Source of the DNA: an uncultured Clostridia bacterium
GTDB lineage: Bacteria > Bacillota > Clostridia > Saccharofermentanales > DTU023
Assembly (NCBI GenBank): GCA_946220865.1
Contig: CAMJYM010000002.1
Coordinates: forward strand, 77,705 to 141,704
Length of the DNA: 64,000 bases
Direction: 5' to 3'
Under the pieces are notes generated by a model. It searched no databases. It was not told the origin of the DNA and worked only from the letters and a program-made list of their open reading frames with translations. This document shows positions 1-7,960 of the stretch, in pieces. A program made the translations under genes and the position numbers. Each line of letters begins with the position of its first letter. Positions within the stretch are counted from its first letter, which is position 1.

Positions 1-1
1 T

Positions 2-529
2 GAAGAGCTGCTGAAAAACATGCAGAGCTTCCGTGCAGAGAAGAGTGAAGAAAGTTTCCCCAAGGTCAAAAAATGGACCTTTGAAGGCACAGACTACAAT
101 TTGAGCGATGAGCCGATCACCGATGCCATCCTCAAAAATGCCAAGCTGACCTATGTGGTCTACTGGACGACCTGGTGCCCCGATTGCCACAACGAGCTGA
201 AATTCCTCGGAGAACAGCTGGATTTCCTCAAAGAGCATGATATTCAGCTGCTCGGCATCGTCAAAGACGTCAAGGCCGAAGAAATTGACGAAGACGTGCT
301 GGCTGAAGCGCATAAGGTCATTGACGAGCGCGGGCTGACTGACGCTATGCCCGTCATGCTGGACTCTGACGAGCTGGAAGATGGTCTCTTTATCCGCGCA
401 CTCAATATTCCTACGACCTTCTTTGTGGATGGTGAGGGCAAGATTTACCGCGCCTACGTTGAACCTGACACGTCCAAATGGCAGGATGAGGCCCTCGCTA
501 TTCTCGCCGAGATGGACGCGAAGAAATAG
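2..529 (+). CDS. Thioredoxin-fold (TlpA/ResA-like) protein, 5' end probably outside the window
   Basis: Likely a thiol-disulfide oxidoreductase of the TlpA/ResA type. A thioredoxin fold is indicated by the WTTWCPDC active site (CPDC redox pair, about residues 51-54 counted from the ATG at 20) and the later IPTTFFVDGEGKI strand containing the cis-proline. The frame is open to the window edge, and the ATG at position 20 has no convincing Shine-Dalgarno sequence. The true start, and any signal peptide or lipobox, is therefore probably to the left; what is visible is a nearly complete catalytic domain. A second TlpA-type lipoprotein and a 4Fe-4S membrane protein lie 3-5 kb downstream, so this is part of a redox neighbourhood. 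The stop is followed by a strong hairpin terminator. The fold is sure; the substrate is unknown. Confidence 0.85.
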   Translation, partial: EELLKNMQSFRAEKSEESFPKVKKWTFEGTDYNLSDEPITDAILKNAKLTYVVYWTTWCPDCHNELKFLGEQLDFLKEHDIQLLGIVKDVKAEEIDEDVLAEAHKVIDERGLTDAMPVMLDSDELEDGLFIRALNIPTTFFVDGEGKIYRAYVEPDTSKWQDEALAILAEMDAKK

Positions 530-616
530 CGTTCTGCTGCCGCAAGATGTTCCGGAACCCACCCCCAGAGTTTTCACAGCGGGGTGAAGCCGAGGATTTT
601 TCACCGTGTATTCTCT

Positions 617-656
617 GGGCCAGGGCTTGTCAATCGACAAACCCCGGCCCTTTTCT
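617..656 (+). terminator. Rho-independent terminator after the thioredoxin-fold gene
   Basis: An approximately 14-bp GC-rich stem (GGGCCAGGGCTTGTC pairing with GACAAACCCCGGCCC, one or two mismatches) has a short AATC loop and is followed by TTTTCTC. It lies between the first gene and the EamA transporter. Confidence 0.85.
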
Positions 657-726
657 CGAAGCCCGGCAGCTACCCTGTGCTTCTCAGGCACAGACTGCTA
701 AAGCACAAAAATCAGGAAGGGGATTT

Positions 727-1626
727 ATGGAAAAGCAGGATAAACACAATCTATGGATTGGCGTGCTCTTTCTCACGGCAGCCATATGGGGAACCGGTTT
801 TATTGCCACCAAGATGGCCGTCGATGTTGGCTACAGCTCCTCCTTTATGATGCTGACACGCTTTCTGATCTCCGCACTCGTCCTCATTCCCTTCCTTCGT
901 AAAGAATTTCGGGAACTGAACAAAATAAACTGGGGCGGAGGCTTTCTGGTCGGCCTGGTCCTCTTTTTGGGCTATGCTTTTCAGACTGAGGGCATCCGCA
1001 GCTGCACGCCTTCCATGAATGCCTTACTCACGGCCACCAGCATTCTCTTTCTTCCCTTTGCGGTGTGGCTGCTCTTTAAACAGCGTCCGGCCAGGTTTGT
1101 GTTTATCTGCTGCGCAATTGCCTTCATCGGCATTCTGCTGCTGACCCTGGATTTGCACACCATGCAGTTCCATTTTGGAATTGGGGAAATTCTGACCCTG
1201 CTCGGGGCTTTTCTCTTCGCCTGGCACTCAGCTCTCATCGCCTGGTTTGCCCAGCGCGGCAGCCCGACCATGATTCATTTCATGCAAATGCTCTTTGCCT
1301 GCCTTTTATCCGCCATCTGGTTTATCTTCGCCGATGGTCGTCTCGAGCTCTTCCGCCCCAACAAAGGGATGCTGCTCATTCTCTGGCTGGCTCTGCCCTG
1401 CACGCTCCTGGCCTTCTGGCTGCAGAGCCTGGCGCAACGCTATGTCCACCCCTCTCAGTCCGCGATGATTCTCTCGACCGAAAGTCTTTTTGCGTCATTG
1501 TTCTCTGTGCTTTTCGGTTTCGATGCGCTGCGTCTGAACCTCCTGCTCGGCGGCGGCATACTGCTCAGCGCCATCTTCAGCCTGGAGCTCAGGGAACGCC
1601 GCGCGGCGAAGGAAAAGAAAACTTAA
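727..1626 (+). CDS. EamA/DMT-superfamily transporter (drug/metabolite exporter type)
   Basis: Integral membrane transporter of the drug/metabolite transporter superfamily, 299 residues, the usual size for two tandem EamA domains (about ten membrane helices). The sequence opens with a short polar stretch, then the hallmark first helix AAIWGTGFIATKMAV, and the ends of both repeats are strongly hydrophobic. The frame is open upstream to about 547, but the start at 727 is preferred because it follows an AGGAAGGGG ribosome-binding site and the family begins here. The upstream residues overlap a terminator. The C-terminus is basic (RERRAAKEKK), giving a cytoplasmic tail. Substrate cannot be told from sequence; members export amino acids, nucleosides or other metabolites. 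It converges on the sensor kinase with an 11-bp gap. Confidence 0.88.
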   Translation: MEKQDKHNLWIGVLFLTAAIWGTGFIATKMAVDVGYSSSFMMLTRFLISALVLIPFLRKEFRELNKINWGGGFLVGLVLFLGYAFQTEGIRSCTPSMNALLTATSILFLPFAVWLLFKQRPARFVFICCAIAFIGILLLTLDLHTMQFHFGIGEILTLLGAFLFAWHSALIAWFAQRGSPTMIHFMQMLFACLLSAIWFIFADGRLELFRPNKGMLLILWLALPCTLLAFWLQSLAQRYVHPSQSAMILSTESLFASLFSVLFGFDALRLNLLLGGGILLSAIFSLELRERRAAKEKKT

Positions 1627-1637
1627 AGGGGCGTCCT

Positions 1638-2768
1638 TTATGCGCGTGGCAAACTGAGGAGCATGCAAGTTCCCTCTGCGGAGCTGGTCTCCACCTGCAC
1701 GGAGCCGCCATGCAGTCTTGCAATCTCCCAGACGAGGGAGAGGCCGAGACCCACACCGCCATAGTCCCGGCTGCGGGATTGATCCACTCTGAAAAAAGGC
1801 TGAAAAACGCTCTGCTGAAGCTCCGACGGTATGCCTTTGCCGCTGTCTCTCACGCGAATGTCGACTTCTTTTTCCATCGGGACAATGGAGACAAGAACGC
1901 TCCCATTGGGGCGGTTGTATTTGATGGCATTTTCGCAGAGATTGAAGAGCAGCCGGTAGATCAGGGGATCACTGCCGCTGACGCAGGCGTCGCCCTCTCT
2001 TTCAAGGCTGATTTTATTTTTTTCCGCCAGCGGAGTAAGGTCCGTAAAAATTTCCTCAATCATGGGCAGGAGCTGGATCGTATCTTTACGCTCAACATTC
2101 TGAAAATGGCTCATTTCCAGCAGGATACCCGTCATCTGGCTCATCCGTTCGGTCTGCTCCCGCATCAAGCGGAGGAAGTCCCTGCTCTCTTCCGAAAGAT
2201 CGGGGTGTTCCGCCGAAAAAAGCTCGATCTGAGCCTGCAACAGGGCCAGCGGGGTACGCAGCTCGTGAGCGGCATTGCCCGTAAACTGGCGTTGCGCAGC
2301 AAAAGCGCGATTCAGGCGCTCCAGCATCTGGTTGAAAGAGCGGCTGAGCTGGCGAAATTCGGGCAGGAGATCTTCGTTAATCTTCATATCACCCAGATTA
2401 TTCAGCTGAACTTTCTCCACCTGAGCGACAAAACTGTGCAAGGGCTTCAAAGCATGCCCGCTGACAAACCAGGCTAATATCCCGCTCAGAACTGTCACGA
2501 CAGCCGTGATGAGCCAAGAGTTCATAAAGAACGAGGTCTGAGCTCCCTGGATAATAATGGTCAGCCCTTCTTCCGTTCCTGTGGCCTCCGGGTCAAAAAA
2601 GGCTGTCTCCCCTTCGTTGGTGTCACTGTAACCTTGAATGGATTTACCAATTCTATCCATGGTGCGAATGCCGGAGAAGCCTAAGAGCAACTGCATAGCC
2701 ACGCAAGTCAGGCAAATCAGCAAGGCGGTCATCAGGGTCATCCGCCACTGCAAAGAAAGTCGCTTCAT
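1638..2768 (-). CDS. Sensor histidine kinase (HAMP, HisKA, HATPase), QseC-like layout
   Basis: Membrane sensor kinase, 376 residues. Two membrane segments (about residues 10-32 and 85-103) bracket a short extracytoplasmic region of about 50 residues. They are followed by HAMP (about 100-155), the dimerisation/phosphoacceptor helix with NAAHELRTPLALLQ (H168), and a full ATPase domain with N box NLCENAIKYN, G1 DSGKGI and G2 GGVGLGLSL. All catalytic motifs are present. The start overlaps the regulator's stop by 4 bp (ATGA), so the pair is translationally coupled. The small sensing domain suggests it reads an ion, a peptide or the membrane itself rather than binding a large ligand. The target genes are not evident; the divergent redox cluster at 3681 is a candidate. 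Confidence 0.93.
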   Translation of the reverse strand: MKRLSLQWRMTLMTALLICLTCVAMQLLLGFSGIRTMDRIGKSIQGYSDTNEGETAFFDPEATGTEEGLTIIIQGAQTSFFMNSWLITAVVTVLSGILAWFVSGHALKPLHSFVAQVEKVQLNNLGDMKINEDLLPEFRQLSRSFNQMLERLNRAFAAQRQFTGNAAHELRTPLALLQAQIELFSAEHPDLSEESRDFLRLMREQTERMSQMTGILLEMSHFQNVERKDTIQLLPMIEEIFTDLTPLAEKNKISLEREGDACVSGSDPLIYRLLFNLCENAIKYNRPNGSVLVSIVPMEKEVDIRVRDSGKGIPSELQQSVFQPFFRVDQSRSRDYGGVGLGLSLVWEIARLHGGSVQVETSSAEGTCMLLSLPRA

Positions 2769-3442
2769 GACTCTTCCCCTCCCATGAGATAACCCTCGCC
2801 AATACGATTATGAATCGGATCGTAGCCCAGCGCCGCGCGCAGCTTCTTTCGCAAAGAGGAAATATGCACCCGAATGGAGTTACTGAAATTATCCACGCTG
2901 TTATCCCAGACATGCTCGATCAGCTCTTCCTGGCTGACAGGACGCCCCTGATGCACCAGCAGGTATTCCAGAATACCTGTTTCCTTGCGGGTGAGCGAGA
3001 GGAGCTTTCCACGTACTGAAGCCGACCTGGCCCGGGTATCAAAGCAAAGCTCTCCGCAGCTCAGCTGCACGCTTTGCTGGGCAAAACGCCGCAGAGTCAG
3101 ACTGCGGATACGGGCCTCCAGCTCGGCCAGATGAAAGGGTTTGGCCAGGTAGTCATTGGCACCGGCATCCAACCCTGCCACCTTATCTTCCACCTCACTA
3201 CGGGCAGATAGAATCAGCACCCGCGTCTCCTGGTCGGTCTCCCGCAGAGTCCGCAGGACCGTCATCCCATCCTTCAGCGGCAGGTTGAGATCCAGCACAA
3301 CCAGATCATAGTGTTCGACGTCCAGCAGCTCCAGGGCCGCCTCCCCGTCATAGCAATAATCCACACTATAGGCAAGACGCCGCAGGCTGCGAACAATGGT
3401 CTCACAAAGTTCGCGTTCATCTTCAACGACTAAGAGATGCAT
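2765..3442 (-). CDS. OmpR/PhoB-family response regulator
   Basis: DNA-binding response regulator of 225 residues, the standard OmpR size. The receiver domain (1-120) has the acidic pocket (E7, D8), phosphoacceptor D51 in VVLDLNLP, the switch Ser/Thr region LILSAR and the conserved Lys in LAKPF. The C-terminal winged-helix domain (about 130-222) carries SLTRKETGILEYLLVHQGRPVS and the recognition region FSNSIRVHISSLRKKL. It is the first gene of the two-gene operon with the histidine kinase. The 238-bp region to the divergent small CXXC gene at 3681 would hold promoters for both directions, so the regulator could control that cluster; this is inference. Confidence 0.94.
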   Translation of the reverse strand: MHLLVVEDERELCETIVRSLRRLAYSVDYCYDGEAALELLDVEHYDLVVLDLNLPLKDGMTVLRTLRETDQETRVLILSARSEVEDKVAGLDAGANDYLAKPFHLAELEARIRSLTLRRFAQQSVQLSCGELCFDTRARSASVRGKLLSLTRKETGILEYLLVHQGRPVSQEELIEHVWDNSVDNFSNSIRVHISSLRKKLRAALGYDPIHNRIGEGYLMGGEES

Positions 3443-3680
3443 GAAAAACCTCGCTCATCGACTTTCGCTCAGGGGCCTGAAAAATCCATAGATTTAGAAC
3501 CACGCCGATAAAAACCTGAGCCTTCAAGCTGATCTCTCATCTAAATTTATAAGAGGGTTCTGCTTGTGATTATAACAAAGCTGTCGACGCTCAAGTAAAA
3601 GCTCCATTTTCTTAACAGAAACTTTATGCCCGTTGCGTTAGGATAGGCACAGAAACTGAAAAACAGAAAGGATCACGTAG

Positions 3681-3827
3681 ATGAAGCACGGAAAAAAAGT
3701 AGCGCTGCAGGCGCTACTCCTGGCCATTGGAGTCACCTTCTTATGTCTTGGCGCCCTGCGTGGCGAGACGGCAACGGTTTTAAGCAAAGCCATCAAATTA
3801 TGTTTGGAGTGTGTGGGCATTGGCTAA
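3681..3827 (+). CDS. CD1871A-like CXXC mini membrane protein (48 aa)
   Basis: A 48-residue gene too short for most gene finders. It has a good ribosome-binding site (GAAAGGATCACGTAG then ATG), a lysine-rich N-terminus, one hydrophobic helix (about residues 8-24), and a C-terminus ending in VLSKAIKLCLECVGIG, i.e. a CLEC (CXXC) pair four residues before the end. This tail matches what I remember of the small CD1871A-type CXXC family of Clostridia, which is found beside 4Fe-4S membrane proteins and TlpA proteins, exactly as here. Its 3' end overlaps the start of the next gene by 8-17 bp depending on which start is used. The function is unknown; the cysteines could carry a thiol/disulfide or bind a metal at the membrane surface. 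Confidence 0.8.
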   Translation: MKHGKKVALQALLLAIGVTFLCLGALRGETATVLSKAIKLCLECVGIG

Positions 3828-4749
3828 AAAATTTTCAGGCCTTTCACAGGCGATATCTCGTTCTCGAACCTGGATCCAGGCAGGAGCAACGTTTCTGACA
3901 AATATGCATCTGCCCAATTTTCTCAAAGGGCAACTTTATCAGGGACCAGGCAAAAAACTCTGCGTCCCCGGGCTCAACTGCTATTCCTGCCCTGCAGCCT
4001 CAGGAGCCTGTCCCATCGGAGCCTTTCAGGCGGTGGTCGGATCGTCGAAGTTCAGTTTTTCCTACTATGTCACAGGCTTTCTCATCCTGCTGGGCGTCTT
4101 GCTGGGCCGCTTCATCTGCGGCTTCCTCTGCCCATTCGGCTGGTTTCAGGAGCTGCTGCACAAAATTCCCAGCAAAAAGTTTTCGACCAAAAAGCTCAAA
4201 GCTCTGACCTGGCTAAAATATGCCATTTTACTGCTGATGGTCGTGCTCCTGCCCATGCTTCTGGTGAACGACGTTGGTATGGGCGACCCCTACTTCTGCA
4301 AATACCTCTGCCCCCAAGGCGTGCTGGAGGGAGCCATCCCGCTCTCTTTAGCCAATACAGGCATTCGCTCGGCCCTCGGCTCACTCTTTGCCTGGAAATT
4401 CACCATTCTGCTGACTGTGATTGTCCTGAGCATTCTCTTTTACCGCCCCTTCTGCAAATGGCTTTGCCCGCTGGGCGCCTTTTATGCCCTGCTGAACAAA
4501 GCCTCACTCTTTCAGATGAAGGTCGACAAAGACCGCTGCATTTCCTGTGGCAAATGCGCCAGGGTCTGCAAGATGGATGTCGACGTGACCAAAACGCCCA
4601 ATCACAGCGAGTGCATTCGCTGCGGCATGTGTATCAACGCCTGTCCCACCAACGCCGTTAGTTTTCGCTGTTGTTTTGGTCAGGCTGAAGATAAGCCCTC
4701 GAAGATTAGCCCTCAAAGACAAGTGTCACAGGGACATGAATGTCTATAA
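3811..4749 (+). CDS. NapH/YccM-like membrane 4Fe-4S protein
   Basis: Polytopic membrane iron-sulfur protein, 312 residues from GTG 3811. A TTG at 3820 has better spacing (10 nt) from GGAG at 3806-3809 and may be the real start. Cysteine motifs in order: LNCYSCPAASGACPIGA, FICGFLCPFGW, YLCPQG and KWLCPLGAF, all characteristic of NapH/NosR/RnfB-linked membrane proteins. Near the C-terminus are two classical ferredoxin clusters, CISCGKCARVCKMDVD and CIRCGMCINACPTNA. Four to five hydrophobic helices lie between. Such proteins pass electrons through the membrane from quinol or a flavoprotein to an extracytoplasmic acceptor. Here the acceptor may be the TlpA-type lipoprotein encoded next, 37 bp downstream, with the CXXC mini-protein upstream. 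Family membership is sure; the direction and partner are inferred. Confidence 0.9.
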   Translation: MWALAKKFSGLSQAISRSRTWIQAGATFLTNMHLPNFLKGQLYQGPGKKLCVPGLNCYSCPAASGACPIGAFQAVVGSSKFSFSYYVTGFLILLGVLLGRFICGFLCPFGWFQELLHKIPSKKFSTKKLKALTWLKYAILLLMVVLLPMLLVNDVGMGDPYFCKYLCPQGVLEGAIPLSLANTGIRSALGSLFAWKFTILLTVIVLSILFYRPFCKWLCPLGAFYALLNKASLFQMKVDKDRCISCGKCARVCKMDVDVTKTPNHSECIRCGMCINACPTNAVSFRCCFGQAEDKPSKISPQRQVSQGHECL

Positions 4750-4786
4750 AGAAAAGTCATGTACAAAAGAAAAAGGAGTTCTCAAC

Positions 4787-5764
4787 ATGAATACAAAAAA
4801 ATTAAGCATCAAAAAAGTCCTCATGCTGCTACTGGCCTTCGTGCTGGTCTTTAATCTGAGCGCCTGCAGCGGAAAAGGCGGAAAAAACGACAGCCAAAGT
4901 GCAAAAGCGAGTGAAGCCCAGGCCGAGCCTAAGAATCTCGACGAGGCCGTGGCCTTGCATAAAGACCTGATGTCCCAGGAAAATGCGATTCTCTCCATCA
5001 ACACCGAACTTTGGGAAAAAGTTTTTATCGAAGCCGACAAAGGCATGGTCATGTCGGAGGATGGCAAAAATTACGGGGATTTTCTGCTGAAAACCATTGA
5101 GTCCAGTAAGTCTAAATTTAAAGCAGACGAGCTGAAACTGCTGAAGGAAGGCGCAGAAAAAATTCGGGATATCGAAAGTCAATTAACTGTTCTGGAAGAA
5201 AAATTCCCGGAAGTCGCCCGCAAATCTCTGGATAGTGAGATGAGCGTGCCAGCGGACAGTTCTATGAACATTGCCAAGGATCAGGCTGCAGACGAGTCGC
5301 AGAAGTTCCCTGCCTTCGAGGGCAAGGATCTTGATGGAAAAGATGTCAGCAGCGACAAACTCTTCTCCGGCAACGCTGTGACCGTCGTCAACTTCTGGTT
5401 TACCACCTGCAGTCCCTGCGTGGGTGAACTGGGCGATCTGGAGGAATTGAATAAAGAGCTGGCCAAAAAAGGCGGTGCGGTCATAGGCATCAACTCTTTT
5501 ACCCTGGACGGCCAGAAAGAAGCGATTAAAGAGGCGAAGGAGCTTCTGTCCAAAAAGGGCGTCAGCTATCAGAACGTGTATTTTGACTCCGACAGCAAAG
5601 CTGGTGAATTTACCGGCAAGGTCTTTGCCTACCCCACCACCTATGTTGTCGACCGCAACGGCAAGATCGTTGGCGAGCCCATCGTAGGAGGCATCAACAA
5701 CAAAGCTCAAAGGGAAAAGCTGCAGTCTCTCATCGACGAGGCCCTGGGAGCGGATAAAAAATAA
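4787..5764 (+). CDS. TlpA-family thiol-disulfide lipoprotein with N-terminal helical domain
   Basis: Extracytoplasmic thioredoxin-like lipoprotein, 325 residues. The start at 4787 follows AAAAGGAG. The signal peptide ends in the lipobox LSAC (about Cys24), then a Ser/Gly/Lys linker. Residues about 45-140 form a helical, charged domain found ahead of some TlpA domains. Residues about 170-320 are an AhpC/TSA-TlpA fold with active site WFTTCSPCVGE (CSPC) and the cis-Pro segment YPTTYVVDRNGKIVG. It would reduce or oxidise disulfides on the outer face of the membrane. Electrons plausibly come from the 4Fe-4S membrane protein encoded immediately before it. A strong terminator follows. Confidence 0.92.
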   Translation: MNTKKLSIKKVLMLLLAFVLVFNLSACSGKGGKNDSQSAKASEAQAEPKNLDEAVALHKDLMSQENAILSINTELWEKVFIEADKGMVMSEDGKNYGDFLLKTIESSKSKFKADELKLLKEGAEKIRDIESQLTVLEEKFPEVARKSLDSEMSVPADSSMNIAKDQAADESQKFPAFEGKDLDGKDVSSDKLFSGNAVTVVNFWFTTCSPCVGELGDLEELNKELAKKGGAVIGINSFTLDGQKEAIKEAKELLSKKGVSYQNVYFDSDSKAGEFTGKVFAYPTTYVVDRNGKIVGEPIVGGINNKAQREKLQSLIDEALGADKK

Positions 5765-5880
5765 GGAAAAACAAAGCGAAAGAAAAGCAGGGGCAAGCGC
5801 AAGACAGTGCAGCTATGCCATGCATGGCAGGTTCAACGCTGTTTGACCACCATGCAACCAACTATTCGTTCAAGTTTTTC

Positions 5881-5920
5881 AACAAGTGGCCTGAGTCCTG
5901 CCCAGGCCACTTGTTTTTAT
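5881..5920 (+). terminator. Rho-independent terminator of the redox operon
   Basis: A perfect 13-bp stem (AACAAGTGGCCTG at 5881-5893 with CAGGCCACTTGTT at 5903-5915) has a 9-nt loop and runs into TTTTTAT. It ends the 3681-5764 transcription unit. Confidence 0.92.
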
Positions 5921-6043
5921 CTCCAAACACGGCTCTCAAGGATAGCAAGACCCAATCTCAAGAACAGCAGAACCGAAGTAAAACAGGGCAAGAAAGCTGA
6001 CCAGGGATGAATTCCGGCTTTATGCCCTCTTTCTTGCCCAAGT

Positions 6044-6658
6044 TCAGACCGATTCTGCTTGTGTATCCCGATCTTGACCGGATTTGCGAGGCAAAAAAAT
6101 GAAAGCCAGGATCATCAAAATCAGCCAGATGGCGCCAATAATAAAAAGCCAGGGTCTGCGTGCAACAGGAATAAGGAAATAAGCCGCAACTAAAGCCGCC
6201 CCTGCTAAAATTTTCGCAAGAATGGAAAGGCGGGCAAAATGGGGCTTCGAAACAAAGCGGAAAAATTGATGTTTCGCTTTGGCCAATAGCTGAGGCAGAG
6301 GCCAGACTAAAATAAAAAGGGTCGTTAAAATAAGTGCCCAAAGCCAGGCCAAAGGTCGCCACAAACGGCCCCAGATGCTTGCTTCCGTCGGAGTCATGCG
6401 GGTCCACAGGCGGCGCTGCAAGCCCCAAAAGGTCAGCTCCGGATTCTCACTTTCAGCAGGAGCGCCTGCTGGCTCCGCCACCGGCGTCGTTTCTTCACTT
6501 TCCATTTGATATTCAATGGCCGGCGGGTCGGAAATCGGGTCAGCCTGAGCCACGGCAGGCACAGATCCTGTCAGGCGGGCGGCCATAGCCAGACTCAGGA
6601 CCGCAACGAGCACTTTTTCTTTTTTATTTTTAAGATTCTTGAAATCTACGATATTCAT
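6044..6658 (-). CDS. Unrecognised secreted/membrane protein (204 aa)
   Basis: I do not recognise this protein. The visible plan is an N-terminal signal-like segment (VLVAVLSLAMAARLTGSVPAVAQA), a short acidic Pro/Glu/Ala-rich linker (about residues 40-70), an aromatic patch (FWGLQRRLW...WRPLAW), then three hydrophobic helices at about 107-125, 145-163 and 168-187. The tail is charged and ends near GQDRDTQAESV. It resembles a small extracytoplasmic linker anchored by a C-terminal helical bundle. It is monocistronic: the ABC operon behind it ends more than 160 bp away, and the terminator at 5881 lies downstream. The ribosome-binding site is weak (GAAGG). The signal peptide plus consistent hydrophobic pattern make a real gene likely. 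Confidence 0.7.
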   Translation of the reverse strand: MNIVDFKNLKNKKEKVLVAVLSLAMAARLTGSVPAVAQADPISDPPAIEYQMESEETTPVAEPAGAPAESENPELTFWGLQRRLWTRMTPTEASIWGRLWRPLAWLWALILTTLFILVWPLPQLLAKAKHQFFRFVSKPHFARLSILAKILAGAALVAAYFLIPVARRPWLFIIGAIWLILMILAFIFLPRKSGQDRDTQAESV

Positions 6659-6758
6659 AATGGCTGCCTTCTTTCTTGTTTATTTTTATGCTTATATTTT
6701 TCTTCTCATATCCAACAGATGGCTTCGTGGTCATAGACGGTGAAGAGTGTATTTTAAG

Positions 6759-6778
6759 GGACTAAACTCTCTTAGTCC
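6759..6778 (-). terminator. Small stem-loop downstream of the ABC-2 exporter operon
   Basis: GGACTAA (6759-6765) pairs with TTAGTCC (6772-6778) around a 6-nt loop. It sits just past the end of the minus-strand ABC operon. Read on the minus strand, the sequence after the stem has only a short T-rich tract, so termination is plausible but weak. Confidence 0.35.
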
Positions 6779-6797
6779 AGCCTGTAGATCTTTTACT

Positions 6798-6837
6798 CAG
6801 TTCAGGCCAACTGTTTTCAGTTCAGCCCAGCTGATTT
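6798..6837. repeat. Two tandem 20-bp direct repeats at the end of the ABC permease gene
   Basis: CAGTTCAGGCCAACTGTTTT (6798-6817) is followed directly by CAGTTCAGCCCAGCTGATTT (6818-6837), 16 of 20 positions identical. The second copy contains the permease stop codon, so the first looks like a local duplication of the gene's 3' end. Confidence 0.55.
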
Positions 6838-7949
6838 AAGCTGCGCGTGCGGCTCACAATCACGGCGAGAAGGAAATAGAGTATGGCGAAGAGGAAGAGC
6901 ACTATGGCGTTGCGGGCGAAGTCGATGCCTTCAAGAGCCAGGTTGTAGTAATACAGCGGGAAGAGTTTTGCGACATTTAAAGCCGACGGATTGATGTAGT
7001 CCAAACCCGTCATGGTTCCGGAGATAAAGGCCAGTGCCAGAGGGGCCATGCTGCCAATGGTCGTGTTGAGCGATTCTTTGCTGCTCAGATTGTTGACCAG
7101 ATAGCCCGCAGCCATGGCCACGAAGCAGAGCAGGGCAAAGCAAAGCAGGAAGTGGGCGAAAGCCGCGCCATCTTCGATATGAGGAAAAAAGATAAAGCTT
7201 CCACAGCTGAAAAAGAGAAAGAGAAAGAACGTGAGCAGGGAGAGGCCAAGTATGATCTGACTGTGGTAGCGCCAAGGTCTGAAACTTGAAACAACTCTGC
7301 GGGCACGGTTTTTGCTTTCATTAAAATTGGCAAGACAGAGCGAAAAGCTGGAGATCACAATGCAGAGAATAATGTAACCCGCAAAGCGGAAAAAAATTTT
7401 AAGCCAGGTTTGCTGGAATTTTTCGTTACGTTGATGACGGCCCACAAAGTGCAGCGTGCTGTTATCGCCGAGAATTTTTGTGACCGCCTGGCTGTCAATT
7501 TTGCCATCCTGCAGCGAGGCGCGGGCAAAGCGAAGATATTTGCTGATTTCCGGTTCAAGTTGCCAGGACGATTGACCCAGGGGATTGCGTACCAGTTCAA
7601 CGGCCTTCTCGTTGCGACTCACGTGTTTTTCAAAGTCAGGCAGAATCTTGATGGCGGCTTCAATGCCGGACGAAGTCACAAATTCATAAAGCTCCTGATC
7701 GCTGCCGTCAAAATTGACTGCAATAAAGCGAGAATTCAGATACGCGGCAAAAGCTTTTGAAGCCTCCGTCTGATCCAGATCCTGCACGTGAATACGAATG
7801 GCGTATGGTTCATCAGGATCAAGGCTCGCGGGTTGTGTCGCAGGACTGCTGGCATTCAGAGCGCTGATAAGAAAAAAGATCAGACTGTAGGAGAGGATAA
7901 GGGGGATACTGCGGCGCAGCAGGCGCAAAAAAGTTTTGAAGATAATCAT
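6822..7949 (-). CDS. ABC-2 type transporter permease (second permease of exporter)
   Basis: Membrane subunit of an ABC-2 exporter, 375 residues. It has the NatB/YhaP-like plan: one N-terminal membrane helix (about 14-32), a 150-residue extracytoplasmic domain, then five to six helices in the C-terminal half (from about 190). The extracytoplasmic part contains YAIRIHVQDLDQTEASKAFAAYL, like other ABC-2 permeases. It is the last gene of a three-gene minus-strand operon (ATPase, permease, permease) and starts 11 bp after the previous permease stops. The two permeases are similar in size and layout and probably form a heterodimer. Substrate unknown; such systems export peptides, lipids, sodium or drugs. 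Confidence 0.85.
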   Translation of the reverse strand: MIIFKTFLRLLRRSIPLILSYSLIFFLISALNASSPATQPASLDPDEPYAIRIHVQDLDQTEASKAFAAYLNSRFIAVNFDGSDQELYEFVTSSGIEAAIKILPDFEKHVSRNEKAVELVRNPLGQSSWQLEPEISKYLRFARASLQDGKIDSQAVTKILGDNSTLHFVGRHQRNEKFQQTWLKIFFRFAGYIILCIVISSFSLCLANFNESKNRARRVVSSFRPWRYHSQIILGLSLLTFFLFLFFSCGSFIFFPHIEDGAAFAHFLLCFALLCFVAMAAGYLVNNLSSKESLNTTIGSMAPLALAFISGTMTGLDYINPSALNVAKLFPLYYYNLALEGIDFARNAIVLFLFAILYFLLAVIVSRTRSLNQLG

Positions 7950-7960
7950 ACCAGCACCTC

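Noticed and set aside
547..726. N-terminal extension of the EamA transporter
   Set aside because: It reads through the terminator hairpin and lacks a ribosome-binding site; the start at 727 fits the family.
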